Positions 9,890 through 19,002 are shown, numbered from the stretch's first letter. The stretch: 64,000 nt of DNA from Psychroflexus salis (GCF_014640175.1 NZ_BMGL01000005.1:62001-126000); one strand, 5' to 3'. The notes: a model not told the origin generated them from the letters alone. A program made the numbers and translations.

Positions 9890-11242
9890 TTAAATAGTCA
9901 TTGAGAATAATTTGCGCTTTGGAGTACGTGCTTTCATTCGTAAATCGAATGCCATACAAACATTTCTAATAAATGTTTTACCTTCATCGAGAACTTTAAT
10001 ATGATTTGAACTAAGCTTAACTAAGTTATCTTTTTCCATCTCTTCTAAAGCAATTAAAACATCTCCCATTTGTATAGAATACATCTCATTTTTATTCCAA
10101 CTTGTTTCAAATTTACACATTAAATTTAAAATATGTTGTCGTATTAATAAATCTTCTTTATTGAGCAAATGTCCACGAAAAACAGGAAGCTGATTGTTAT
10201 TTAAATGTTTGTAATAATCTTCTAATTTTTTTTCATTTTGTGCAAAAGCATTCCACGAATCACTTATTGCAGAAACACCTAAGCCTATCATTTGTTTGGC
10301 TTGGGTTGTGGTATACCCCATAAAATTACGATGAAGGTTTTTATTTTTCATCGCCTTAAACAACGGATCTTTAGCCAGTGCAAAATGGTCCATTCCTATT
10401 TCAAAATACCCATTTGCTTCTAGTAATGCTTTGCCATATTCGTATTGTTTGCGTTTGTTTTCTGGACTTGGTAAATCTTGATCTTTAAAACCGCGTTGGC
10501 CATTTCCTTTAATCCAAGGCGTATGTGCATAACTATAAAAGGCAATGCGATCTGGTTTTAGTTCTACTGTTTTTTCTATGCTAAATTTAATGTCTTCAAT
10601 GCTTTGAAAAGGTAGACCAAAAATTAAGTCGTGCCCAACAGAAGAATAGCCTATTTTGCGGGCTGTTTCTGTTGCTGTTTTTACATTGGTAAAGGGCTGA
10701 ATTCGATTAATCGCTTTTTGAACTTTTGGGTTGTAATCTTGTATTCCATAACTCACTCTAGAAAAACCTAGCTGATATAATTCTTCTAAATGCGCTTCAG
10801 TAGTATTGTTAGGATGCCCTTCAAAACTAAATTCATAGTGGTTTGCTTTATAGGCTAAGTCGAAAATCCCATCAATTAATAAACGTAAATTAGACGGAGA
10901 AAAAAATGTAGGAGTGCCGCCACCTAAATGAATTTCTTCAACTATAGGCATAAAACCAAGAGTTTCTACATACAAACGCCATTCTTTTAATACAGCAGTA
11001 ATATAAGGAGACTCAACCGAGTGTTGTTTGGTAATACGTTTGTTACAAGCGCAAAATGTGCACAAACTCTCACAAAATGGTAAGTGAATATATAAACTAA
11101 TGGGTTTATTTTCTGAAACTGATTCTGTTAATGAAGAAATCCAACCCCACCTTGAAAACTGATTTTCTTCCCAATAAGGAACGGTAGGATAGCTTGTATA
11201 TCGTGGCCCAGGTACGTTATATTTAGCGATTAAATTTTTCAT
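9890..11242 (-). CDS. hemN: Oxygen-independent coproporphyrinogen III oxidase
   Basis: This radical-SAM enzyme decarboxylates coproporphyrinogen III to protoporphyrinogen IX without oxygen in haem synthesis. The 450-residue length matches the family. The N-terminal PRYTSYPTVPYW and the iron-sulphur motif CESLCTFCACNK (CX3CX2CXC, about residues 57-68) are diagnostic of true HemN rather than HemW, and LGGGTPTFFS follows as the SAM-binding glycine motif. The ATG at 11242 is preceded by a -7-like box. The co-oriented stress protein follows downstream. Confidence 0.95.
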   Translation of the reverse strand: MKNLIAKYNVPGPRYTSYPTVPYWEENQFSRWGWISSLTESVSENKPISLYIHLPFCESLCTFCACNKRITKQHSVESPYITAVLKEWRLYVETLGFMPIVEEIHLGGGTPTFFSPSNLRLLIDGIFDLAYKANHYEFSFEGHPNNTTEAHLEELYQLGFSRVSYGIQDYNPKVQKAINRIQPFTNVKTATETARKIGYSSVGHDLIFGLPFQSIEDIKFSIEKTVELKPDRIAFYSYAHTPWIKGNGQRGFKDQDLPSPENKRKQYEYGKALLEANGYFEIGMDHFALAKDPLFKAMKNKNLHRNFMGYTTTQAKQMIGLGVSAISDSWNAFAQNEKKLEDYYKHLNNNQLPVFRGHLLNKEDLLIRQHILNLMCKFETSWNKNEMYSIQMGDVLIALEEMEKDNLVKLSSNHIKVLDEGKTFIRNVCMAFDLRMKARTPKRKLFSMTI

Positions 11243-11258
11243 CGACTCAACTTTTTAA

Positions 11259-11307
11259 CAAAGGTAACCGACAAACCCTATAATTAAAATGACATCAATC
11301 AGTTACA
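11259..11307 (-). promoter_or_regulatory. Possible hemN promoter with an upstream dyad
   Basis: On the minus strand a TACCTTTG box (11259-11266) fits the Bacteroidota -7 consensus TAnnTTTG 17 bases before the hemN ATG. No good -33 TTG is present, but an imperfect dyad (TGTAAC...TGTCA, 11290-11307) is centred about 40-45 bases before the expected start of transcription, the place where a CRP/FNR-family activator would bind. The dyad is weak. Confidence 0.35.
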
Positions 11308-11410
11308 AGTAAGATAATGCATTTTGTATATACACAAGAGCTTTTATACAACGAGAAGCTGAAGAAAAAGTCTAATTATATCAAAATTATTTTTCTATTT
11401 CAGTAGAAAT

Positions 11411-11794
11411 TTAATTTTGTAAAACCAAAATAGCTAATGAAAGAATGAGCATGATAAATGCTGGAAGAGATTTTTTAGCTTCATCTTTTACTTTAATATG
11501 CATTCCTATAGCGCCAGCCATTAATACAATTATACCGATACAAGAAATACTAATAAATGTTGGATATGCAATTCCAATTATTAAACCTAAAGCAAACAAG
11601 ACTTTTAAACCACCTACTACATACATCATATTTTCAGGTAAACCGTAGGTTTTAAATTCTTCTTTCATACTCGATGCATTTCCACCACGCCATGGGGTAG
11701 ACTTGTTAAAACGGAGAAGCCAGACATTTAAAATAGTTATTGCTACGATTATTTGTAAGATACTTTGTAAAATATCAATATTTTCTAAATCCAT
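11411..11794 (-). CDS. DoxX-like small membrane protein
   Basis: The 127-residue protein has four predicted membrane spans (about residues 8-25, 55-78, 80-97 and 110-125), with the intervening motif ENMMYVVGGLKVLFALGLIIG typical of the DoxX-like family. These inner-membrane proteins are linked to redox stress but the reaction is not established. The ATG at 11794 is preceded by a TATATTTG box. It is transcribed divergently from the NAD(P)-binding oxidoreductase gene at 11925, with a perfect inverted repeat between them, suggesting shared control. Confidence 0.8.
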   Translation of the reverse strand: MDLENIDILQSILQIIVAITILNVWLLRFNKSTPWRGGNASSMKEEFKTYGLPENMMYVVGGLKVLFALGLIIGIAYPTFISISCIGIIVLMAGAIGMHIKVKDEAKKSLPAFIMLILSLAILVLQN

Positions 11795-11810
11795 AAGTAT
11801 TGTTTTACTC

Positions 11811-11835
11811 CAAATATAGGTTTGATTATATCAAA
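11811..11835 (-). promoter_or_regulatory. doxX -7 box with adjacent inverted-repeat operator candidate
   Basis: TATATTTG on the minus strand (11811-11818) matches the TAnnTTTG consensus 17 bases before doxX. Directly upstream is TTTGAT-TAT-ATCAAA (11821-11835), a perfect 6-bp inverted repeat. Its position just upstream of the -7 box and between divergent genes would suit a repressor or activator site. The -33 element is poor. Confidence 0.4.
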
Positions 11836-11924
11836 TAAGTCATTTATTAGTATATTTTAATCATATTTTAAAATTTTAAAATCTTTTTTGACGAAAGTGA
11901 TGCTTATATTCAAAAAAATAATTT

Positions 11925-12560
11925 ATGGAAAAAATTTTAGTTATCGGTGCCAACGGTGCCACAGGTAAACATATTGTTAAAATATTAAGTAATATCGACA
12001 GGTATCACATTAAAGCACTTATAAGAAGTGAAGAACAAAAAGAAAACTTCGACTGCAAAGCAATAGAATTTTATGTAGGTGATTTAGAAAAAGATTTTAA
12101 CAAAGCTTTTGAAGAAGTTGATAAAGTAATTTTTGCAGCGGGTTCTGGTGGTTCAACTAGCGATAAAAAAACTATTGCTGTAGATCAAAATGGTGCTAAA
12201 AAAGCCATAGATTATGCAGTAGAATATCAACTTAAAAAGTTTGTCATGTTGAGTAGTATGGGTACAGAACATTCAGATAAAGTGAAAGGCTTAGAAGTTT
12301 ATCTAAAAGCAAAAAAAGAAGCTGATGATTATTTAAAAAATCAGCGTATTGATTATAGTATATTACAACCGGGGACGCTAACCAAGTATGAAGCAAAACA
12401 TAAAATTAAAAAAATTAAAGGAGTCGCTAATGGCAGTGTGTCTAGAGAAGATGTTGCTTATATTTTAGTTAAATGTTTAAACCAAAAAATTTGTAACAAC
12501 AAAAGTTTTAGCTTTATTAATGGAACAGAACCTGTAGATGAAGTCCTCAGTGAGATTTAA
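11925..12560 (+). CDS. Atypical short-chain dehydrogenase, NAD(P)H-binding
   Basis: The 211-residue protein starts with a Rossmann dinucleotide motif, ILVIGANGATGKHI, and has the layout of the YwnB/NmrA-like atypical SDR family: VIFAAGSGG after the fourth strand and FVMLSSMGT in place of the usual catalytic serine region, with YLKAKKEADDYL as the helix that carries the lysine. The substrate is unknown; family members act as quinone or NAD(P)H sensors or reductases. It is divergent from doxX and ends at a strong bidirectional terminator. Confidence 0.85.
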   Translation: MEKILVIGANGATGKHIVKILSNIDRYHIKALIRSEEQKENFDCKAIEFYVGDLEKDFNKAFEEVDKVIFAAGSGGSTSDKKTIAVDQNGAKKAIDYAVEYQLKKFVMLSSMGTEHSDKVKGLEVYLKAKKEADDYLKNQRIDYSILQPGTLTKYEAKHKIKKIKGVANGSVSREDVAYILVKCLNQKICNNKSFSFINGTEPVDEVLSEI

Positions 12561-12574
12561 ATTTATAAAACAAA

Positions 12575-12602
12575 AAAATCCGCTTCAATTGAAGCGGATT
12601 TT
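12575..12602. terminator. Bidirectional Rho-independent terminator
   Basis: A 10-bp perfect stem (AATCCGCTTC with GAAGCGGATT, loop AATT) is flanked by A and T runs on both sides. It separates the oxidoreductase gene from the convergent rpmE2. Confidence 0.9.
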
Positions 12603-12621
12603 AATTATATGAACCAAAAAA

Positions 12622-12873
12622 TTACTTTTTGAATTTTTTGTATTTGTTTTTGAATTTATCAATTCTACCAGCAGAATCTACAAGCTTAGTCTTACCTGTG
12701 TAAAATGGATGAGAAGTTCTAGAAATTTCAAGTTTCATTAGTGGGTATTCAACACCTTCTACTTCAATTGTTTCTTTAGTCTCTACAGTAGATTTTGTTA
12801 AAAATACATCTTCGTTAGACATATCTTTAAATGCAACCATTCTATAGTTCTCAGGATGTATATTTTTTCTCAT
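12622..12873 (-). CDS. rpmE2: 50S ribosomal protein L31 type B
   Basis: The 83-residue protein is bL31 of the zinc-free type B: it starts MRKNIHPENYRMVAFKDMSN, has SRTSHPFYTGKTKLVDSAGR in the centre and ends in a lysine-rich tail. The CXXC zinc ligands of type A are absent. It is monocistronic, with a well-formed Bacteroidota promoter upstream and a terminator downstream. Confidence 0.96.
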   Translation of the reverse strand: MRKNIHPENYRMVAFKDMSNEDVFLTKSTVETKETIEVEGVEYPLMKLEISRTSHPFYTGKTKLVDSAGRIDKFKNKYKKFKK

Positions 12874-12900
12874 TGCGTTTATCTTTCAAATTTCAGTTTG

Positions 12901-12932
12901 CAAATGTAAATAAAACATACATACTAAACAAT
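12901..12932 (-). promoter_or_regulatory. rpmE2 promoter
   Basis: On the minus strand TACATTTG (12901-12908) matches the -7 consensus TAnnTTTG, and ATTG (12929-12932) lies about 20 bases further upstream as the -33 box. The spacing and the 27-base leader to the ATG fit a Bacteroidota housekeeping promoter. Confidence 0.6.
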
Positions 12933-13212
12933 AAATTCAAAAAAATTTTAATCACTTAATTTTAAGCTTTAACTAATAAATATTCGTTTATAAAAAGGGA
13001 TAAAAAAACCCAATTTTTTAAATTTAAAAAAAGCTTCAAATTGGCATAATAGGCTCAACATCTCAAAAATTATTTAAGTAAAAAAGATCATTAAAATTTG
13101 TTTGAATTTTATTTCTTCTGAAAAAGCATACTTAAATTAATGTAAGCTTTACTAAACCATCGTTTTCAAAAATAAGATTACCCTTTATTATAAAAAAATG
13201 TGCTTCGAGTTC
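12933..13212. other. AT-rich intergenic stretch, nothing recognised
   Basis: Between the rpmE2 promoter and the higA-like frame I see only AT-rich DNA. No promoter, hairpin or remnant of a HigB-type toxin could be identified here. Confidence 0.4.
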
Positions 13213-13215
13213 TAA

Positions 13216-13551
13216 ATTAACGCACTTGGACGTTTGGAAATAATTTTTAATGCTCCGACTGCTACAAAAGAAGGCGATGAAGCCGAAATTCTCTTGTTGA
13301 TGATTAAAAACTATGAAAACGAACATTATACCATTGAATCACCTGATCCGATTGAAGCTATAAAAATCCGAATGGAAGAATTGAATATGCGTCAAAAAGA
13401 TTTAGTGGGTGTAATTGGTGGTAAAAGTCGAATATCCGAGATATTAAATCGGAAAAAGAAACTGACAGTTGAAATGATTAGAGAATTGGAGCGAGTACTT
13501 CAAATTTCAGCTTCTGTTCTAGTGAACAACTATCAACTCATGAAAAAATAA
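13216..13551 (+). pseudogene. 5'-truncated HigA-type antitoxin remnant
   Basis: The frame is open from 13216 and encodes NALGRLEIIFNAPTATKEGD..., then DPIEAIKIRMEELNMRQKDLVGVIGGKSRISEILNRKKKLTVEMIRELE, the helix-turn-helix of HigA-type antitoxins. Full proteins of this family begin about 15 residues earlier with a YEKALARLE-type segment. Here an in-frame TAA at 13213 cuts that off, and no ATG is available before the conserved region, only a TTG at 13234. No HigB toxin gene lies upstream. It is probably a relic, although expression from the TTG as a 105-residue regulator cannot be excluded. Confidence 0.6.
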
Positions 13552-13576
13552 CAAAGGCTAACAGCGTATAACAAAA

Positions 13577-13599
13577 ACCTGCCTTTGCTGGTCAGGCAG
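13577..13599. repeat. Short imperfect palindrome shared with 62850-62872
   Basis: The sequence begins ACCTGCCTTTGC and ends in CAGGCAG. It reappears, inverted and with a few changes, inside the inserted element near 62850. It sits directly after the higA remnant in a 277-base gap that otherwise holds only an imperfect CCC...GGG hairpin near 13668-13682. Confidence 0.5.
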
Positions 13600-13804
13600 T
13601 TGACGAGATTTGTTTTTGAAACGAGAGTTTAGTGTACTTTTAGAAACTTAATTTTAAACCGAAATCCCTAAGCTTCGGGAACGCATTTTAAGTCGCCACT
13701 TATGTTAAGCGCGAACCGATTAGAAAAAAAAATATTCACAACAAACAGTAAGTCTTATCCATATAATTTTAATACAAGCCGTGTTTTCAAAATTTTGAAA
13801 TTAC

Positions 13805-13812
13805 TATATTTG
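13805..13812 (+). promoter_or_regulatory. Putative -7 box for the DUF4199 operon
   Basis: TATATTTG matches the TAnnTTTG consensus 16 bases before the ATG at 13829. The -33 position holds only a T-run. It is the best candidate promoter for the four-gene run that follows. Confidence 0.4.
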
Positions 13813-13828
13813 TAGATTATTCTAAATT

Positions 13829-14350
13829 ATGGAAAATAAAGAACAATTTAAGCAATTAGGCTTTAAATACGGTGGATTTTATGCCTTGCTCTATATTTTA
13901 ATACTTGTTATCGAAGAGAGTTTTGCTTTAAAAAATCACATTGCGCTCAGCATTGGCGGACTTGTGCTTAGCTTTTTAATAGTTTGGCAAGCTACCAACG
14001 ATTACAGAAATAACGGAGATGGCAGTATGGAACTTTCACAAGCACTTAAAATAGGATTAGCTATTGGCGTTATTGGTGGATTAGGTTACGCTATTTACAT
14101 GTATTTAAATTATAGTTTTATCAACACTGAGTTTTTAGAAAAAGCACACGAAGAAATTCCGAAGGAATTGCAAAAACTAAAAGATAATGGTCAGATAAAA
14201 ACAGACGAAGAAATTGAGATGGCTACAAAAACAGCTTATGTATTTGCATCGCCATTTATGCTTGCAACAATTGCACTAATTGGTCAATTAATTAAAACTT
14301 TTATATTTAGCTTAATTATTGGTTTAATAGGTCGTGGAAAAAGGCAATAA
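13829..14350 (+). CDS. DUF4199 family membrane protein
   Basis: The 173-residue protein has four hydrophobic segments (about residues 14-30, 37-54, 70-92 and 140-168) and a charged region between the third and fourth containing EEIPKELQKLKDNGQIKTDEE. This is the layout of DUF4199, a Bacteroidota-specific inner-membrane family of unknown function. It is directly followed, with no gap, by the GT2 gene, a linkage often seen in this phylum. Confidence 0.85.
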   Translation: MENKEQFKQLGFKYGGFYALLYILILVIEESFALKNHIALSIGGLVLSFLIVWQATNDYRNNGDGSMELSQALKIGLAIGVIGGLGYAIYMYLNYSFINTEFLEKAHEEIPKELQKLKDNGQIKTDEEIEMATKTAYVFASPFMLATIALIGQLIKTFIFSLIIGLIGRGKRQ

Positions 14351-15328
14351 ATGAAACCAATTCAACTTTCAATCGTTATTCCTTTGCTCAATGAAGCAGA
14401 ATCTATCCAAGAATTGCATGAGTGGATTTCTTCCGTTTTAATTGAATCTAATTTTAGTTACGAAATTATTTTTATAGACGATGGTAGCACAGACAATTCT
14501 TGGACAATAATTAGCGATTTATGCAAAAAAAATGAGTTTGTAAAAGGAATTCGGTTTTTAAAAAACTATGGAAAATCACAAGCTTTACATGCGGGTTTTG
14601 AAGCTGTCCAAGGCGAAGTTGTAATCACCATGGATGCAGACCTGCAAGACAATCCTGAAGAAATTCCTGAACTTTATAACCTAATAAAAAATGAAGGATA
14701 TCATTTAATATCGGGTTGGAAAAAAGTTCGTTATGATTCTTTTTTTGCTAAAAATTTACCTTCTAAACTCTTTAATGCGGTTGCACGAAAAACTTCAGGT
14801 TTACAACTACACGATTTTAATTGTGGGCTAAAAGCTTATCAAAAAGAAGTAGTTAAGCACATTAAAGTAACTGGAGAGATGCATCGCTATATTCCTGTGC
14901 TTGCTAAAAACGAAGGTTTTACTAAAATTAGCGAAAAAATAGTGCAACATCAAGCAAGAAAATACGGAGATACCAAATTTGGCTCCGAACGATTTATCAA
15001 TGGATTTTTAGATTTAATCAACATCTGGTTTTTAAGTAAATTTGGCAAAAGACCCATGCATTTTTTTGGTGCTTGGGGTGTAGTTATGTTTAGTATTGGA
15101 TTTTTAAGCGCAGCTTGGATTGGTGGTAGTAAACTTTACAAATTATACCATCAGGAGCCTGCCATTTTAGTGACTAATAACCCATGGTTTTATATCGCAC
15201 TAAGTGCAATGTTAATGGGATTGTTGCTTTTTATAGCTGGATTTCTAGGAGAACTTATACTTTTGAATACTAACACAGGAAAAAATTATAAAATAAAATC
15301 AACTAACAATATTAAAAGTCATTTATAA
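14351..15328 (+). CDS. Family 2 glycosyltransferase, polyprenyl-phosphate sugar synthase type
   Basis: The 325-residue protein resembles GtrB/ArnC/dolichol-phosphate mannose synthases, which load a sugar from a nucleotide donor on to a lipid phosphate. It shows VIPLLNEAESIQEL at the start, IIFIDDGSTDNSW, the DXD-type metal site TMDADLQDNPEE, and two C-terminal membrane spans (about residues 232-255 and 272-300). The stop and the next start overlap (TAATG), implying coupling with the phosphohexomutase that would supply activated sugar. Confidence 0.88.
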   Translation: MKPIQLSIVIPLLNEAESIQELHEWISSVLIESNFSYEIIFIDDGSTDNSWTIISDLCKKNEFVKGIRFLKNYGKSQALHAGFEAVQGEVVITMDADLQDNPEEIPELYNLIKNEGYHLISGWKKVRYDSFFAKNLPSKLFNAVARKTSGLQLHDFNCGLKAYQKEVVKHIKVTGEMHRYIPVLAKNEGFTKISEKIVQHQARKYGDTKFGSERFINGFLDLINIWFLSKFGKRPMHFFGAWGVVMFSIGFLSAAWIGGSKLYKLYHQEPAILVTNNPWFYIALSAMLMGLLLFIAGFLGELILLNTNTGKNYKIKSTNNIKSHL

Positions 15329-17046
15329 TGGAAGATATTCTTAAAAAAGCAAATTATTGGCTTTCTAGTTTTTTTGATGAACAAACCCAAAAAGACACGC
15401 AAAATTTAATTGATCATGATCCTAAAAATTTAGAAGAAAGTTTTTATCAGAATTTAGCATTTGGCACAGGTGGAATGCGCGGTATAATGGGTGTTGGCAC
15501 CAATAGAATTAATAAATATACCCTAGGAAAAAACACGCAAGGCATATCAAATTACTTAAAGAAGTCTTTTCCAGACAAAAAGGAAATTAAAGTAGCTATC
15601 GCCTACGATTGCCGAAAAAACAGCGATATCTTGGCTAGAGTTGTAGCCAATGTTTTTGCAGCCAACGGCATAAAAGTACTTTTATTCTCAGAGTTAAGAC
15701 CAACCCCACTCCTATCCTACACGGTTAAAAAATTTGGTTGCCAATGCGGAATTGTTCTAACTGCAAGCCATAACCCACCCGAGTACAATGGTTACAAAGT
15801 ATATTGGGAAGATGGCGGTCAATTAGTTCCACCACAAGATGAAGAGATTATTGCTGAAATTGAAGCCCTTCAATTTGATGAAATTCAATTTAAAGGAAAA
15901 GAAGACTTAATTCAGTTAATAGACCAAGAAGCAGACCAGGTTTATATGGAAGAATCCGTTGCCAATGGAACATTTAATGTTCCTGCAAAAGATCGCGAAA
16001 ACCTAAACATTTGCTTTACTTCACTCCATGGAACATCCATTAAATTAGTACCGCCTATCTTAGAAAAAGCCGGATTTACGCAAGTGCATATCGTTGAAGA
16101 ACAAGCTGAGCCCGATGGGAATTTTCCAACTGTAAAATCGCCAAATCCTGAAGAACCTCAGGCCTTGAGTATGGCTATAGAACTGGCCAAACAAAAGGGA
16201 AGTGATATTGTAATAGGTACAGACCCAGATGGCGACCGATTAGGGATTGCTGTACGAAATGAAAACAACGAAATCGAGTTGCTTAATGGTAATCAAACCA
16301 TGGTACTTATGACCTGGTTTTTATTGGAAAAATGGAAACAAAAAGAACAACTAACAGGAAAAGAGTTTGTTGCATCTACAATTGTTTCTACCCCAATGAT
16401 GAAGATTTTAACCGAAAGTTACGGCGTAACATATAAAGAAGGGCTTACTGGTTTTAAATGGATTGCTAAATTAATAAAAGACCATCCAGAACTCAATTTT
16501 ATTGGCGGTGGCGAAGAGAGCTTTGGTTATATGGTAGGTGATTTTGTTAGAGATAAAGATGCCAACACTTCCATAGTATTAGCTTGCGAGATGGCAGCTG
16601 AATTAAAAGCTAAAGGAAAAACTTTAATCAGTAAGTTAAAAGAACTTTATGTTGAACATGGCTATTACCAAGAACATTTAGTTGCTTTGGTGAAAAAAGG
16701 CCTAGATGGCGCAGAAGAAATCAAACAAAAAATGATTGATTTACGGAAGAATCCATTATCGGAAATCAATGGTGAAAAAGTGGTTTTAGTTGAAGATTAT
16801 GCTACTTCTGAAGCTACTAATTTTCAAGAAAATAAATCTTACTCCATTAACATTCCAAAGTCTAATGTTTTAATTTATTATACTGAAAAAGGAACCAAGG
16901 TAGCAGCAAGGCCAAGTGGTACAGAGCCTAAAATTAAATTCTATATAAGTGTAAATACCACATTACAAACAGTTGAAGAGTTTAGTGCTAAAAAAGTAGA
17001 AGCAGAAAAAAAGATTAATCATATTTTAGAAGAAATGGGAGTTTAA
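15328..17046 (+). CDS. Phosphoglucomutase/phosphomannomutase family enzyme
   Basis: The 572-residue enzyme interconverts hexose 1- and 6-phosphates. The active-site phosphoserine loop is TASHNPPEYNGYKVYW, the metal loop is GTDPDGDRLG, the sugar loop is GGGEESFGYMVGDFVRD and the phosphate loop is RPSGTEPKIKFY, all in the usual order. The length and sequence style are those of the PGM2-like bacterial group. It overlaps the upstream glycosyltransferase gene by one base. Confidence 0.92.
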   Translation: MEDILKKANYWLSSFFDEQTQKDTQNLIDHDPKNLEESFYQNLAFGTGGMRGIMGVGTNRINKYTLGKNTQGISNYLKKSFPDKKEIKVAIAYDCRKNSDILARVVANVFAANGIKVLLFSELRPTPLLSYTVKKFGCQCGIVLTASHNPPEYNGYKVYWEDGGQLVPPQDEEIIAEIEALQFDEIQFKGKEDLIQLIDQEADQVYMEESVANGTFNVPAKDRENLNICFTSLHGTSIKLVPPILEKAGFTQVHIVEEQAEPDGNFPTVKSPNPEEPQALSMAIELAKQKGSDIVIGTDPDGDRLGIAVRNENNEIELLNGNQTMVLMTWFLLEKWKQKEQLTGKEFVASTIVSTPMMKILTESYGVTYKEGLTGFKWIAKLIKDHPELNFIGGGEESFGYMVGDFVRDKDANTSIVLACEMAAELKAKGKTLISKLKELYVEHGYYQEHLVALVKKGLDGAEEIKQKMIDLRKNPLSEINGEKVVLVEDYATSEATNFQENKSYSINIPKSNVLIYYTEKGTKVAARPSGTEPKIKFYISVNTTLQTVEEFSAKKVEAEKKINHILEEMGV

Positions 17047-17067
17047 AAGCTTCAGAAAATAGAATAC

Positions 17068-18891
17068 ATGAACTATTTTAAGAAAATTCTTCGTTTTGCG
17101 AAGCCTTACAAATCCTATGCAATTTTAAACATTGTTTCTAATGTATTTTTTGCATTGTTCAGCACGCTATCCATGCTGTCTCTTTTTCCTTTGCTAAAAG
17201 TTTTATTTGGAGAAGATGAACCAGTAAATGTGCAACCTACTTGGCAAGGATTCGATCAATCTAAAACCTATATCGAAGATTCACTTAATTATTTTGTTAC
17301 ACAAAAAGCAGAACAGGGCGTAGATGATGTCTTGATTTATATGGTAGGACTTGTCATCAGTATGTTTTTAATGAAAAACATATTTAATTATTTAGCCATG
17401 TATTTTATAACTTTTCTTAGAAATGGTGTGCTAAAAGATGTGCGAAATGCCATGTACAAGAAAACGGTAGAGTTGCCACTTTCCCATTATTCAGAAAAAC
17501 GAAAAGGCGACACCATTGCTCGTATTACCAGCGATGTACTAGAAGTGCAACATTCATTTTTATCTATTTTAGAGTTGGTTGTTCGAGAACCGCTTACTAT
17601 TTTATTTACCATTGGTGCAATGGTTTACATTAGTTGGGAGCTAACCATATTTGTGTTTATTTTTATTCCTGTCTCTGGATTTATTATATCTAGAATTGGA
17701 AAATCTTTAAAAAAGAAATCCGATCGTGTTCAAAAAGAACAAGGCATGTTTTTGTCTATTTTGGAAGAAACATTAGGAGGACTAAAAATTATTAAAGGCT
17801 TTAATGCAGAAGGTATTTTCAACAGAAAATTCAAATCTTCTACACAAGAATTTTACAATTTTTCAAACAAATTGTTGAATCGTCAAAATTTGGCTTCACC
17901 TACTAGTGAATTCTTAGGCATTGGTGTAATTGCCATTTTGTTATGGTATGGTGGCCGGATGGTTTTAATCGATGGAACACTCGAAGCCAGTATGTTTATT
18001 GCATATATGGGACTTTCCTATCAAATTTTAACACCAGCAAAAGCCATTTCTAAAGCTTCGTATAGCGTTAAAAAAGGAAACGCAGCGGCCGAACGTATTT
18101 TAGAAATCTTAGAAACCAAAAACGAAATTGAAGATTTACCCCATGCGATTGAAAAAAATAAATTCAATTCAACTATCGAAATCAACAACATCAACTTTAA
18201 GTATGAAGATGATTATGTGTTGAAGAATTTTTCTGTGAAAATTCCGAAAGGTAAAACGCTTGCTTTAGTAGGTCAATCTGGAAGTGGAAAATCTACCATT
18301 GCTAACTTGCTTACGCGTTTTTATGAAGTTAATGAAGGCGAAATTAAAATCGATGAACTTCCTATAAAACAAATGAAACTACAAAGCTTACGCGGCTTAA
18401 TGGGTTTGGTTACTCAAGATTCGATTTTATTTAACGATAGCATTCGAGAAAACTTAAAGCTTGGAAAAGAAAATGCAAGCGATGAAGAGTTGATAGATGC
18501 TTTAAAAATAGCCAATGCCTACGATTTTGTAATGCAATTACCCAAAGGTTTAGAAACGAATATTGGAGACAGTGGAAACAAACTAAGTGGTGGACAAAAA
18601 CAACGAATTTCGATTGCTAGAGCAGTGCTTAAAAATCCACCGATTATGATTTTAGATGAAGCCACTTCTGCACTCGATACCGAAAGTGAACGCTTGGTTC
18701 AAGAAGCCTTAGAAAACATGATGAAAAACCGAACTTCGGTGGTTATTGCGCATCGACTTTCAACCATTCAAAATGCAGATGAAATTATTGTTTTACATCA
18801 GGGAGAAATTGTAGAACAAGGCAATCATCAGGATTTAATTGCAAAAAATGGCACTTACAAGAAGTTAGTCGATATGCAGAACTTAAACTAA
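17068..18891 (+). CDS. MsbA-like ABC transporter, fused permease and ATPase
   Basis: The 607-residue half-transporter has six membrane spans in the first 330 residues, then an ATPase domain with Walker A GQSGSGKST, signature LSGGQKQR and Walker B IMILDEATS. Homologues flip lipid A or other lipids across the inner membrane, or export drugs. It is the last gene of the run starting at 13829, 21 bases after the mutase, so a role in lipid-linked glycan or lipid A export is plausible but not shown. Confidence 0.9.
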   Translation: MNYFKKILRFAKPYKSYAILNIVSNVFFALFSTLSMLSLFPLLKVLFGEDEPVNVQPTWQGFDQSKTYIEDSLNYFVTQKAEQGVDDVLIYMVGLVISMFLMKNIFNYLAMYFITFLRNGVLKDVRNAMYKKTVELPLSHYSEKRKGDTIARITSDVLEVQHSFLSILELVVREPLTILFTIGAMVYISWELTIFVFIFIPVSGFIISRIGKSLKKKSDRVQKEQGMFLSILEETLGGLKIIKGFNAEGIFNRKFKSSTQEFYNFSNKLLNRQNLASPTSEFLGIGVIAILLWYGGRMVLIDGTLEASMFIAYMGLSYQILTPAKAISKASYSVKKGNAAAERILEILETKNEIEDLPHAIEKNKFNSTIEINNINFKYEDDYVLKNFSVKIPKGKTLALVGQSGSGKSTIANLLTRFYEVNEGEIKIDELPIKQMKLQSLRGLMGLVTQDSILFNDSIRENLKLGKENASDEELIDALKIANAYDFVMQLPKGLETNIGDSGNKLSGGQKQRISIARAVLKNPPIMILDEATSALDTESERLVQEALENMMKNRTSVVIAHRLSTIQNADEIIVLHQGEIVEQGNHQDLIAKNGTYKKLVDMQNLN

Positions 18892-18955
18892 CAACAGGCT
18901 AGCTTAAATCCACATTTAAAATTCAAAACAAAGCTTGTATAAGCAGTTCATAAGC

Positions 18956-18985
18956 TTGCACAATTCAATTTTAGCTTTATTTTTG
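18956..18985 (+). promoter_or_regulatory. Promoter of the peptidyl-prolyl isomerase gene
   Basis: TTG (18956-18958) and TATTTTTG (18978-18985) are separated by 19 bases, a near-perfect Bacteroidota -33/-7 pair. It argues for the ATG at 19003 as the start, since the GTG at 18985 would lie inside the promoter. Confidence 0.7.
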
Positions 18986-19002
18986 TGCGAAAAACAAAAA
19001 CA

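Noticed and set aside
13132-13326. Open frame antisense to the higA remnant, considered as a toxin gene
   Set aside because: It shows no HigB or RelE features and overlaps the recognisable helix-turn-helix protein frame on the other strand.
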